From positions 16,109 through 80,108 of the forward strand of contig CAIQKM010000033.1 in assembly GCA_903872345.1 (NCBI GenBank): 64,000 bases of DNA, given 5' to 3'. Position numbers and translations under genes: made by a program. Positions within the stretch are counted from its first letter, which is position 1; every line of letters starts with the position of its first letter. The notes beneath the pieces are model-generated. The model was not told where the DNA came from, searched no databases, and was given only the letters and a program-made list of their open reading frames with translations. Origin of the DNA: an uncultured Verrucomicrobia subdivision 3 bacterium (lineage in GTDB: Bacteria; Verrucomicrobiota; Verrucomicrobiia; Limisphaerales; UBA11358). This document shows positions 48,733 through 56,199 of the stretch, piece after piece.

Positions 48733-48915
48733 TTAACGGGAAATCGCAAACAAATTCGTGCATTCCGACGGCGGAGGCGACGCCTTCATGATGCCCGGCA
48801 GAAAGAAGCTTGCCGGAGACACCGTTTGGCTGGCGGAAACGCCTCCACAGCCGACCACAAGCAGCGGCAACGCCGCTACCAATGCCAGCCATCGGAAATT
48901 CCAAATTAATCTCAC
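48733..48915 (-). CDS. Small lipoprotein upstream of hpnH
   Basis: 60 residues from GTG 48915. WLALVAALPLLVVGCGGVSA is a lipoprotein signal, followed by SQTVSPASFFLPGIMKASPPP. Longer in-frame starts exist, but this one gives a clean signal peptide. The same small lipoprotein pattern (GCGG-ASxTVSPASF-LPG) is one I associate with these phyla; its job is unknown. It ends 19 bases before hpnH, so it heads the hopanoid operon. Confidence 0.6.
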   Translation of the reverse strand: MRLIWNFRWLALVAALPLLVVGCGGVSASQTVSPASFFLPGIMKASPPPSECTNLFAISR

Positions 48916-48941
48916 TTGCCGATTATACGCGACTTCGCCAC

Positions 48942-48978
48942 GATAGCAACTGCTAATTGACCGTATCATGTTGCTATC
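48942..48978. promoter_or_regulatory. Inverted repeat in divergent promoter region (possible operator)
   Basis: Perfect 9-bp arms GATAGCAAC and GTTGCTATC, 19 bases apart, lie between the start of the lipoprotein-hpnH-hpnJ operon and the divergent TPR gene; the right arm overlaps its start codon. It could be an operator controlling both directions. Confidence 0.45.
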
Positions 48979-49747
48979 AGCCCGTTCCCTGCCTTTTATT
49001 TTGGTGCTTGCCAGTTTTCTGGCGGGCACCCTCCCGACGTGGGCCCAGTCGGAAACCAACCCGGTATTCATTGCCCGGGCGGAAAAGGCTTTTCAGCTGG
49101 CACATGCCAATTATCTGGCAAATACAAACGATTTGGCGGGCGCCGCCCAATTTGCCAGTGCCTGTTTTGATCGTTCTGACTTCGCCACCAATGACAGCCA
49201 GCGCGCCATAATGGCTCAGTTGGGGGTTGATGCCTGCCGTCATTTGATCGCCCGCAACCCCAGGTCCGCCGCCGGTCATTATTACCTAGCCATGAACCTG
49301 GGAGAATTAGCTCAGGCCGAAGCACCCTCTATTGCCGCCTATAAACTGGTGCATGAGGTGGAACGCGAGTTCAAGGCGGCGGCCGAGCTGGATGTGTCCT
49401 TCGATTTTGCCGGTCCGGCGCGGAATTTGGGCGAACTTTATTTTCAGGCTCCCGGCTGGCCTTTGAGCGTCGGCAGCAAGCGCAAAGCCAAGGAATGGCT
49501 GGATCGGGCGGTAGTCGTGGCGCCGGGCTATCCCGAAAACCAATTGAATCTGCTGGAGGCCCATTTGAAATGGCGGCAGCGCGAGGAGGCGGAAAAGACT
49601 CTGAAAGCGCTGGATGCACTCTGGCCAGTCGCCCGCAAACAATTCACCGGGGAAGCGCGGGAGAAAGACTGGGTGGATTGGTCGGCCCGCCGGGAATTGC
49701 TGCGGGGCGAGTTTGAGCGGATTTATCCGGCGGCGGATGGGCGGTGA
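48968..49747 (+). CDS. Secreted tetratricopeptide-like protein
   Basis: A 259-residue protein with a signal peptide (PFILVLASFLAGTLPTWAQ) and helical repeat pairs from about residue 30 (AEKAFQLAHANYLANTNDLAGAA; YYLAMNLGELAQAEAP; AKEWLDRAVVVAPGYPENQLNLLEAH). It is probably periplasmic. It is divergent from the hopanoid operon; function unknown. Confidence 0.7.
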   Translation: MLLSARSLPFILVLASFLAGTLPTWAQSETNPVFIARAEKAFQLAHANYLANTNDLAGAAQFASACFDRSDFATNDSQRAIMAQLGVDACRHLIARNPRSAAGHYYLAMNLGELAQAEAPSIAAYKLVHEVEREFKAAAELDVSFDFAGPARNLGELYFQAPGWPLSVGSKRKAKEWLDRAVVVAPGYPENQLNLLEAHLKWRQREEAEKTLKALDALWPVARKQFTGEAREKDWVDWSARRELLRGEFERIYPAADGR

Positions 49748-49950
49748 CCGGTCACTTGGCCTGCAAGGTGTTCTTGGCGCATCCGCATACTTCGGAGCGT
49801 CGGTCTATGTCCGGCCTAAGACGATCCCGCTCCCGTTTGCGGCCGCTTTCTCAGTCGTTTCGGACATCCCTGGTTGGCTCATGTGTTAAACCGGTTGGAA
49901 GTCGGCACTCCATGTCGGCTAAAAACACCATTTCCCAAACACGGCGGGCC
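49748..49950. other. Intergenic region
   Basis: About 200 bases without a convincing ORF or repeat. It leads to the toxin-antitoxin promoter. Confidence 0.5.
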
Positions 49951-49959
49951 TGATATAAT
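49951..49959 (+). promoter_or_regulatory. Extended -10 promoter, antitoxin likely leaderless
   Basis: TGATATAAT (TG-n-TATAAT) ends six bases before the ATG at 49966, so transcription would begin at or next to the start codon. The -35 region (around TTTCCC, 49931) is weak, as is common with extended -10 promoters. Confidence 0.6.
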
Positions 49960-49965
49960 GTGGAC

Positions 49966-50172
49966 ATGACAAAGTTCGCGCAAATTCTGGACTCCGCCGA
50001 TGGGCTGGCATTGGAGGAACAGGAATCGCTCGTGGCGGTGCTCCAGCACCGGCTCGCGGAACATCGGCGGGTGGAACTGATTGAAGCCGTGAAATCCGCC
50101 CGGCGGGAATTTAAGGCGGGACGGTGTCGTCCGGCTACGTCGGCGCAAATTGTCAAACGCCTCTTCGCTTGA
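49966..50172 (+). CDS. RelE-type toxin-antitoxin antitoxin
   Basis: A 68-residue protein (ATG 49966) directly before a RelE-like toxin: a helical N-terminus (TKFAQILDSADGLALEEQESLVAVLQHRL) and a basic tail (REFKAGRCRPATSAQIVKRL). The type II antitoxin would bind and neutralise the toxin and repress its own promoter. Its TGA overlaps the toxin's TTG start. Confidence 0.75.
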   Translation: MTKFAQILDSADGLALEEQESLVAVLQHRLAEHRRVELIEAVKSARREFKAGRCRPATSAQIVKRLFA

Positions 50173-50450
50173 AACGGGTGCTCCTGCCTTCCCCGGCATT
50201 TCTCCGATCTGGCCGGCGGTTTGCCTGCAAACAACCGCAAGCGGCTGGAGAACTGCAAGCCATGCTGGAATTGCTTGCTCAGGATGCTTTTCATCCAAAA
50301 CTAAAGACTCACAAGCTTAAGGGGCAGCTCGCTGGCTCGTGGGCTTCCAGCGCAGGCTATGATTTGCGCGTGGTTTTCCAATTCGTCCAGCATCAGGGCG
50401 CGGAGGCCATCCTGCTGGAAAGCCTCGGCACGCACGACGAGGTCTATTAA
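50169..50450 (+). CDS. RelE/YafQ-type mRNA interferase toxin
   Basis: 93 residues from TTG 50169 overlapping the antitoxin stop; the track start at 50124 is inside the antitoxin. FHPKLKTHKLKGQLAGSWAS, AGYDLRVVFQFVQ and LESLGTHDEVY are the core strands and C-terminus of YafQ/RelE-like toxins, which cut mRNA at the ribosome. Coupling keeps toxin synthesis tied to antitoxin synthesis. Confidence 0.85.
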   Translation: MKRVLLPSPAFLRSGRRFACKQPQAAGELQAMLELLAQDAFHPKLKTHKLKGQLAGSWASSAGYDLRVVFQFVQHQGAEAILLESLGTHDEVY

Positions 50451-50555
50451 CTGTCCAAATTGGGCGGATATGCTTCCGGCTTTTTTGCCGCCTGAAAATA
50501 TCTGTGGCGCAACCTTGAACGAATGGATTAGAATCACGGTCAAATCAGCAGAGGC

Positions 50556-51140
50556 ATGGCACGAAAATTTATCGCGGCGCTGAGTGACTCATCGCTTTTC
50601 CTGCGCGAGTGGCTGGCTAATCCCCAGCACACCGGTGCGGTTGCGCCCAGTTCCCCCCATTTGACCGCTGCCATGGCCGACTGGCTGCCCTTGGATCGGG
50701 ATGCCTACGTGCTGGAACTGGGACCGGGTACGGGTGCCGTAACGGATGCCCTGCTGAAGCGTGGCTTGCGCGAAGACCGGTTGATCGCCATCGAGCATAA
50801 CCCAAATTTGGCCAAGCTGTTGCATAAACGTTTTCCCCGGGCGCACATTATCAATGGTGATGCCTGGCACTTGGATCAGTTGTTGCGTGACTGTCCCGAG
50901 TGCATCACGCAAGTGGGGGCGGTCATTTCCAGCCTGCCGTTGCTGAATTTTTCCCAGGAACAGGCCGATGCGCTGGGGCTTAAGATCCGCTCCATTCTTG
51001 ATTCCAAAGGTTCCTGGGTGCAATACAGTTATCAAATTGGCCGTCGCCGGTCCCGAGGCACCGGCGAGTTTCGGCTGGTTGCCTCCAAAATCGTCTGGTT
51101 CAACCTCCCGCCTGCGCGTGTCAGTGTTTATCAGAAGTAA
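50556..51140 (+). CDS. Phospholipid N-methyltransferase-like protein (PmtA-like)
   Basis: A 194-residue SAM-dependent methyltransferase with motif I VLELGPGTGAVTDAL (residues 52-66). The N-terminal FLREWLANPQHTGAVAPSSPHLTAAM is the start typical of bacterial PmtA-type enzymes that methylate phosphatidylethanolamine on the way to phosphatidylcholine. rRNA methyltransferases share the fold, but the PSS-containing start favours PmtA. Substrate is inferred. Confidence 0.7.
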   Translation: MARKFIAALSDSSLFLREWLANPQHTGAVAPSSPHLTAAMADWLPLDRDAYVLELGPGTGAVTDALLKRGLREDRLIAIEHNPNLAKLLHKRFPRAHIINGDAWHLDQLLRDCPECITQVGAVISSLPLLNFSQEQADALGLKIRSILDSKGSWVQYSYQIGRRRSRGTGEFRLVASKIVWFNLPPARVSVYQK

Positions 51141-51219
51141 ACGACCTGCGGTAGAGACTTCCGGCTCAACTGGCTGAAACAAACTTGCCAGAATTTCCCA
51201 GTAAACGTAGATTAAATCC

Positions 51220-51453
51220 ATGAGTAAAGTGGACATTCTGGCTTAACTATCCAATTTAAAATTGGAGGATCGCCGGGAAATTTTCGAGCGGATTGGCGAA
51301 TTGGAGGAGCATGATTTGCTTCACGGTGGTGAACCCATGGCCGAAGAAAAGGCTCTGCTTGACCGGGAATTGTCAGAATACCGCGCCCATCCCGAAGCCG
51401 GTTCGGGGTGGAACGAAGTCCAAGTCCGTATCCGCCAGGCATCTCGTCTGTGA
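51220..51453 (+). pseudogene. Addiction-module antitoxin-like gene with premature stop
   Basis: Reading from ATG 51220 gives MSKVDILA, stop (TAA 51244-51246), LSNLKLEDRREIFERI and on to the end at 51453. The whole would be a 77-residue antitoxin-like protein of the putative addiction module family (TIGR02574 type), matching its usual start if the stop codon replaced a Glu or Gln codon. Re-initiation at TTG 51262 could make a shorter product. No toxin gene follows; a Fur-family gene does. Confidence 0.65.
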
Positions 51454-51473
51454 GCTGTTCTGCCGGTTCTTAC

Positions 51474-51492
51474 ATTTAGAATTATTCTAAAT
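51474..51492. promoter_or_regulatory. PerR/Fur-type box
   Basis: ATTTAGAAT-T-ATTCTAAAT, a perfect 9-1-9 inverted repeat containing the TTAGAATTATTCTAA core, very close to the PerR box consensus. It lies just upstream of the -35 of the regulator gene, so autoregulation is likely. Confidence 0.8.
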
Positions 51493-51493
51493 C

Positions 51494-51521
51494 TTGACTC
51501 CCCGGCCGGCTGCGCTACATT
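51494..51521 (+). promoter_or_regulatory. Promoter of fur/perR-sufB-sufC
   Basis: TTGACT (51494) and TACATT (51516) with a 16-base spacer. The predicted transcription start is at about 51528, within a few bases of the TTG start codon at 51531, so the mRNA is nearly leaderless unless the GTG at 51546 is used. Confidence 0.65.
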
Positions 51522-51530
51522 GTCCTCACC

Positions 51531-51968
51531 TTGAAGGCCCGCAGCGTGCATACTGATGAGCAACACCTGACTGAACAGTTGGGGGCCACCGGTTTTCGCC
51601 TGACGCCGCAGCGCCAACAGGTGTATGATGTGCTCCGCCACAAGCGCGACCATCCCACGGCGGAGGAAGTATTCATCCGTGCCAAGCACGCCATGCCGGA
51701 AATTTCCATGGCCACGGTATATAATTGCCTGGATGCCCTGGTGAAGTGCGGGATGGCGCGGCAGGTGACGGTGGATCGCGGGGCGACGCGTTACTGCCCG
51801 AACATGCATGAGCATGGCCACTGCCATTGCGATGCCTGCGGGACGATTTTTGACGTGGATATTCCACATGAACTGGCCGGTCTGACGCTGCCGACGGGCT
51901 TTCTGGCCCGGCATTTTGACGTGGCCGTCCATGGCCTTTGCGCCGCCTGCGTCGCGAAGAAGAAATAA
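51531..51968 (+). CDS. Fur-family regulator (PerR-like)
   Basis: A 145-residue protein (TTG 51531; GTG 51546 possible). It has a winged-helix DNA-binding N-terminus ([29 protein letters not shown]) and a C-terminal dimer/metal domain ([13 protein letters not shown]). Structural zinc pairs are C100/C103 and C137/C140. Fur-family proteins repress iron or peroxide-stress genes; the PerR-like operator and the adjacent suf genes suggest control of Fe-S assembly by oxidative stress or iron. sufB starts 11 bases downstream. Confidence 0.85.
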   Translation: MKARSVHTDEQHLTEQLGATGFRLTPQRQQVYDVLRHKRDHPTAEEVFIRAKHAMPEISMATVYNCLDALVKCGMARQVTVDRGATRYCPNMHEHGHCHCDACGTIFDVDIPHELAGLTLPTGFLARHFDVAVHGLCAACVAKKK

Positions 51969-51979
51969 ATTTTGAACCG

Positions 51980-53428
51980 ATGAGTACCGCCACCGAGACA
52001 ATTGAAGATCTGGTCAAACAGGAATACAAGTACGGCTTCGTCACGGACGTAGAATCCGAATCCGCGCCGCCCGGCCTGAACGAAGACATCGTCCGCCTGA
52101 TTTCCGCCAAGAAGGGCGAACCCGTCTGGCTTACCGACTGGCGGCTCAAAGCCTATCGCTACTGGTTGACGCTGAAGGAGCCGACCTGGCAGTTCGTCAA
52201 GCATCCGCCCATTGATTTTCAGGACATCACCTATTACAGCGCACCCAAGCAAAAGGGCGACGCCCCCAAGAGCCTCGACGACGTGGATCCCAAGCTGCTC
52301 GAGACCTACGAGAAGCTGGGCATTCCGCTGCGGGAACGCGCCCGGTTAGCCGGCGTAGCTGTGGACGCGGTGTTTGATTCCGTTTCCGTCGGCACCACCT
52401 ATCGCGAACAGCTCGCTGAAAAGGGCATTATTTTCTGCTCCTTCAGCGAAGCCGTGAAGGAGCATCCCGATCTGGTCAAAAAATATCTCGGCTCGGTGGT
52501 TCCCTATACGGATAACTACTATGCCGCGCTCAATTCCGCCGTGTTCAGCGACGGCTCCTTCTGTTACATCCCGAAGGGCGTGCGCTGTCCGATGGAATTG
52601 TCCACGTACTTCCGCATCAATGCCGCGAAGTCCGGCCAGTTCGAGCGCACGCTGATCGTGGCCGATGACGGCGCGAAGGTCAGCTACCTCGAGGGTTGCA
52701 CCGCGCCCATGCGTGATGAAAACCAGCTCCACGCCGCCGTGGTGGAACTCGTGGCGCTCGACGATGCCGAAATCAAATACAGCACCGTGCAAAACTGGTA
52801 TCCCGGCGATGCCAATGGCGTCGGCGGCATCTACAATTTCGTCACCAAGCGCGGTATCTGCAAGGGCCGGAACTCCCGCATCACCTGGACGCAGGTGGAG
52901 ACCGGGTCCGCGATCACCTGGAAATATCCGAGCTGTATTTTGCTCGGCGACAATTCCAAGGGCGAATTCTATTCCGTGGCCGTGGTGAACAACTGCCAGC
53001 AGGCGGACACCGGCACGAAGATGATTCACATTGGCAAGAACACGAAGAGCACTATTATTTCCAAGGGCATCTCCGCCGGTCGCGGCCAGAACAGTTATCG
53101 CGGCCTGGTGGAAATCCGGAAAAGCGCGGAAAATGCCCGTAATTTTTCGCAGTGCGATTCCATGCTGATCGGGCACAAGTGCGGCGCGCATACCTTTCCT
53201 TACATCGAGGTCAAAAACACAACCTCAAGCGTGGAGCATGAGGCATCAACGTCCAAGATTGGCGAAGACCAGATCTTTTATTGCAACCAACGCGGTCTGG
53301 CCACGCAGGACGCCGTGAACATGATTGTGAACGGCTTCTGCAAGGAAGTGTTCAAGGAACTGCCCATGGAATTTGCCGTGGAAGCCCAGAAACTCCTTGG
53401 CGTGAGCCTCGAAGGCAGTGTCGGCTGA
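51980..53428 (+). CDS. sufB: Fe-S cluster scaffold protein SufB
   Basis: A 482-residue protein (ATG 51980, [20 protein letters not shown]; the track's extra codons are upstream). Typical SufB sequence includes [45 protein letters not shown] and [22 protein letters not shown] near the C-terminus. SufB with SufC (and normally SufD) assembles Fe-S clusters under oxidative or iron stress. Confidence 0.95.
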   Translation: MSTATETIEDLVKQEYKYGFVTDVESESAPPGLNEDIVRLISAKKGEPVWLTDWRLKAYRYWLTLKEPTWQFVKHPPIDFQDITYYSAPKQKGDAPKSLDDVDPKLLETYEKLGIPLRERARLAGVAVDAVFDSVSVGTTYREQLAEKGIIFCSFSEAVKEHPDLVKKYLGSVVPYTDNYYAALNSAVFSDGSFCYIPKGVRCPMELSTYFRINAAKSGQFERTLIVADDGAKVSYLEGCTAPMRDENQLHAAVVELVALDDAEIKYSTVQNWYPGDANGVGGIYNFVTKRGICKGRNSRITWTQVETGSAITWKYPSCILLGDNSKGEFYSVAVVNNCQQADTGTKMIHIGKNTKSTIISKGISAGRGQNSYRGLVEIRKSAENARNFSQCDSMLIGHKCGAHTFPYIEVKNTTSSVEHEASTSKIGEDQIFYCNQRGLATQDAVNMIVNGFCKEVFKELPMEFAVEAQKLLGVSLEGSVG

Positions 53429-53484
53429 TTTTTTTCGTGGTGGATGGATGCGGATTTGGACCCAAATAACCTCAGGATGCAGAA

Positions 53485-53550
53485 TCTTTGTGATCTCTGC
53501 GTTCTCTGCGGTTAAAAATTATCCGTGTTCATCCGTGTCCATCCGTGGTA
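53485..53550 (+). repeat. Nonamer plus decamer tandem repeats between sufB and sufC
   Basis: TCTTTGTGA TCTCTGCGT TCTCTGCGG TTAAAAATT, then ATCCGTGTTC ATCCGTGTCC ATCCGTGGTA. The nonamer part is the reverse-complement relative of 2023-2057. The block lies 18 bases before the sufC start. Confidence 0.8.
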
Positions 53551-53567
53551 AAAATATTTTTTAGAAA

Positions 53568-54329
53568 ATGAGCAAGCAACCAATTCTCGAAATCAAGAAC
53601 CTCCACGCCGGTGTGGAGAACAAACAGATTCTCAAAGGCTTCAGCCTCGCCATCTATCCCGGCGAGGTTCACGCCCTTATGGGTTTGAACGGTTCCGGCA
53701 AGAGCACGCTGGCGGCCATCCTGGCCGGTCGCGACGGCTATGAAGTCACCAGCGGCGAAGTCCTTTACTACGGCAAGGATCTCCTCGACCTCGACCCCGA
53801 GGAACGCGCCCGCGAAGGTGTCTTTCTCGCTTTCCAGTATCCGGTCGAAATCCCCGGCGTGAACAGCACCTATTTCCTCAAGGCCGCGCTGAATGAAATC
53901 CGCAAGTCCAAGGGTCTGCCGGAGTATGACGCCATTGAATTTCTCGAACTCGTGAAGGACAAAATCAAGTTGCTGGACCTGAACGAGGACCTGCTCCGCC
54001 GTTCCGTGAACGAAGGTTTCTCCGGCGGCGAAAAGAAGCGCGCTGAAATCTTCCAGATGGCCGTGCTCGAACCCAAGCTCGCCATCCTCGATGAAACCGA
54101 CTCCGGTCTGGACATTGACGCGCTCAAGATTGTTTCCAGCGGCGTGAACAAGCTAAAACGCCCCGATTCCGCGCAGCTCGTCATCACTCATTACCAGCGC
54201 CTGCTGAACTACATCATCCCTGATTTCGTGCATGTGATGGCCGACGGCCGCATCATCAAGTCCGGCGACAAGTCCCTGGCGCTCGAACTCGAAGCGAAGG
54301 GTTACGATTGGCTTATCAAGCATCAGTGA
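53568..54329 (+). CDS. sufC: Fe-S cluster assembly ATPase SufC
   Basis: A 253-residue ABC-type ATPase: Walker A GLNGSGKST, Q-loop FQYPVEIPG, signature FSGGEKKR, Walker B LAILDETDSGLD and the H-loop VITHYQ. It is soluble, working with SufB (and SufD). sufD is not the next gene; a protein of unknown function follows 13 bases later. Confidence 0.95.
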   Translation: MSKQPILEIKNLHAGVENKQILKGFSLAIYPGEVHALMGLNGSGKSTLAAILAGRDGYEVTSGEVLYYGKDLLDLDPEERAREGVFLAFQYPVEIPGVNSTYFLKAALNEIRKSKGLPEYDAIEFLELVKDKIKLLDLNEDLLRRSVNEGFSGGEKKRAEIFQMAVLEPKLAILDETDSGLDIDALKIVSSGVNKLKRPDSAQLVITHYQRLLNYIIPDFVHVMADGRIIKSGDKSLALELEAKGYDWLIKHQ

Positions 54330-54342
54330 TTATACTGCGGGC

Positions 54343-54828
54343 ATGAAATTGGATGACTCCCAGCGGCAGCGGGTATCAGCCTGGATCAACGAAGGCCTCA
54401 AGCTTTCGGAAATCCAGAGCCGGCTCGCCTCGGAATTTGGTTTGAAGCTCACCTACATGGAAGCCCGCTTCCTCGTAGATGACCTGAAGCTTGTGCCCAA
54501 AGACCCGGAACCGCCCAAGGTGCCGGAACCCCCGGTGGCCAAGCCGACCGCCGCCGCGCCCGGTGCGGCCGGTCTGCCGCCCGAAGATCCCGAAGTCCTC
54601 CCGCCCGGTGGCGGTGGCGTGGTTGTGCAGGTGGATCAGATTACCCGGCCCGGCGCCATCATTAGCGGCAAGGTTGCCTTCAGCGACGGCCAGACCGCCG
54701 ACTGGTACATTGATCAGACCGGCCGCCTCGGCCTCATCGCCAAGCAACCCGGGTACAAGCCCACGCAGGCGGATGCCCAGGAATTTCAACTGGCCCTGCA
54801 GCGCGAAGTGGCGCGTTTGGGATACTGA
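54343..54828 (+). CDS. Protein of unknown function downstream of sufC
   Basis: A 161-residue protein with three parts: an N-terminal helix-turn-helix-like region (WINEGLKLSEIQSRLASEFGLKLTYMEARFLVDDL), a Pro/Ala linker (about 55-90) and a C-terminal beta domain (ISGKVAFSDGQTADWYIDQTGRLGL). It lies 13 bases from sufC, so probably co-transcribed. It takes the place sufD often holds, but shows no SufD similarity. Confidence 0.65.
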   Translation: MKLDDSQRQRVSAWINEGLKLSEIQSRLASEFGLKLTYMEARFLVDDLKLVPKDPEPPKVPEPPVAKPTAAAPGAAGLPPEDPEVLPPGGGGVVVQVDQITRPGAIISGKVAFSDGQTADWYIDQTGRLGLIAKQPGYKPTQADAQEFQLALQREVARLGY

Positions 54829-54945
54829 GTTTGCCGGCGAATTCAGTAGGTGGAAGTTTCATCCGGCAGCGCAGCCTGAACCCGTGTCATTCACCAGAAG
54901 GCGCCACGACCGGTTTAGTTTCAGTTGTGGCGTCGCGCTTCCCTG

Positions 54946-55410
54946 TCATTTGAACAAGCGAGGATCAAAAAAGAAGTCGGTCGGCTTCTCAAACTTGATT
55001 TTGGCAAAATCAGGATGCCGGGGATTAATGAGATAATTGAGCTCCTTGGGGATAACGACGCTGGGCACTGCGAGAATGGCGGAGCTGCCGGAATTTACCC
55101 AGTCATCACCCAGCAGTTGCAAAGACCGTGGCGGTGGTTCCTGCATCCAGTCTTTGGGCAGCCCGCCGACCCGGAATGCGTCCATCAAACCGTCGTCGAA
55201 CTGGAAGGAGAAACATTTGTAGCCCCGGCGCATCGCGGTGCGGTCAATGTGAACCCGGATTTCCAAGGCGGCCAGTGATTGATGCTCGCTGGCATAAACC
55301 ATCGGCACGCCGACCGAGTTCCAGCGACCGCCATAAAGCCGGGCACCTTCACCGTCGAAGGCGGTGGTCGCCTGGTCTGCGAGCACGATGCGCCAGCCGG
55401 TGCGGATCAT
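54946..55410 (-). CDS. RES-domain toxin
   Basis: A 154-residue RES-family protein: RIVLADQATTAFDGEGARLYGGRWNSVG and MVYASEHQSLAALEIRVH contain the conserved Arg, Glu and Ser positions that name the family. Known RES toxins deplete NAD+. The antitoxin gene overlaps its start by ATGA. Confidence 0.9.
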   Translation of the reverse strand: MIRTGWRIVLADQATTAFDGEGARLYGGRWNSVGVPMVYASEHQSLAALEIRVHIDRTAMRRGYKCFSFQFDDGLMDAFRVGGLPKDWMQEPPPRSLQLLGDDWVNSGSSAILAVPSVVIPKELNYLINPRHPDFAKIKFEKPTDFFFDPRLFK

Positions 55411-55934
55411 GTATAGACCCCGTATGCGATGCGGCCCAGAAGGTTTTCCACCTCACGCACGCCAATTTCCGTTTTGGCGTAGTCCAACGGCAGGGCGCCG
55501 CCCAGGCCGAATTGGGGGGAGTTGAGCCACTGTTTGGCATCCTCCAGGCCGCCGAAGACTTTGACAGCCTGGCCCAAAAGCCTGGCGAAGCGCACCACGC
55601 GGTCGGACACGGCGGGATTCAGTTTGCTGCCCGCGCCTTTGCTGCGGTGGAAGGTGGCCTTGGAGATTCCCAGCATGGGCGCGAGCCGCTCCACCGGCAC
55701 GGCGAGACTCGCCTGCAATACCGTCAACTCCCTCACCGGCAATCCCACCTCCATCAGCTTGACCAGATTGGCGGCAGTAAAGGCGTGGTGAACGTTCTTT
55801 TTCAGCGGTCCGTGAATATAAAAATTAACCACGCCGCTGCCGGTGATTTCGGCGGGCACCGGCCGGCGGTGGAAGTGGGCGGCCGGAACAGCCCGAATCT
55901 TCCTTGGCCGGGCCTTTGTGAGTGTATCGCTCAT
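55407..55934 (-). CDS. Xre/MbcA/ParS-type antitoxin
   Basis: A 175-residue protein with an Xre-like helix-turn-helix (VERLAPMLGISKATFHRSKGAG) and the C-terminal MbcA/ParS/Xre toxin-binding domain (ARLLGQAVKVFGGLEDAKQWLNSPQFGLGGALP). It is the partner of the downstream RES toxin. The direct repeat TCATTTGA (55931 and 55953, 22 bp apart) overlaps its start and may be its operator. Confidence 0.88.
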   Translation of the reverse strand: MSDTLTKARPRKIRAVPAAHFHRRPVPAEITGSGVVNFYIHGPLKKNVHHAFTAANLVKLMEVGLPVRELTVLQASLAVPVERLAPMLGISKATFHRSKGAGSKLNPAVSDRVVRFARLLGQAVKVFGGLEDAKQWLNSPQFGLGGALPLDYAKTEIGVREVENLLGRIAYGVYT

Positions 55935-56199
55935 TTGATATGGTTAATAGTCTCATTTGAAACAGCCGTCAAGCGCCGTTTTAGTCAGGCTGTCCAGGGC
56001 CGCACGCCCTGGTGCGGAGTTTGGCAACCAAGGCACGTTCAAAACCTTCTCCCCGCGGGGCAGGTTGAGGGCGGGCATCCAAACCAATCAGGGAGTGCCC
56101 CGGGGCGCGGCGATCCTCCACCATCCATCCTCGCCCCGGGCGAACGCGCTGCGCGTTCATCTTGCTGCGGGGGCCTGTTCCGTGGCATATTGAACCCCA

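Noticed and set aside
45715-48791. Plus-strand ORFs of over 500 residues opposite hpnJ and hpnH
   Set aside because: Shadows of the HpnJ/HpnH genes; no domains, biased Gly/Val/Phe composition.
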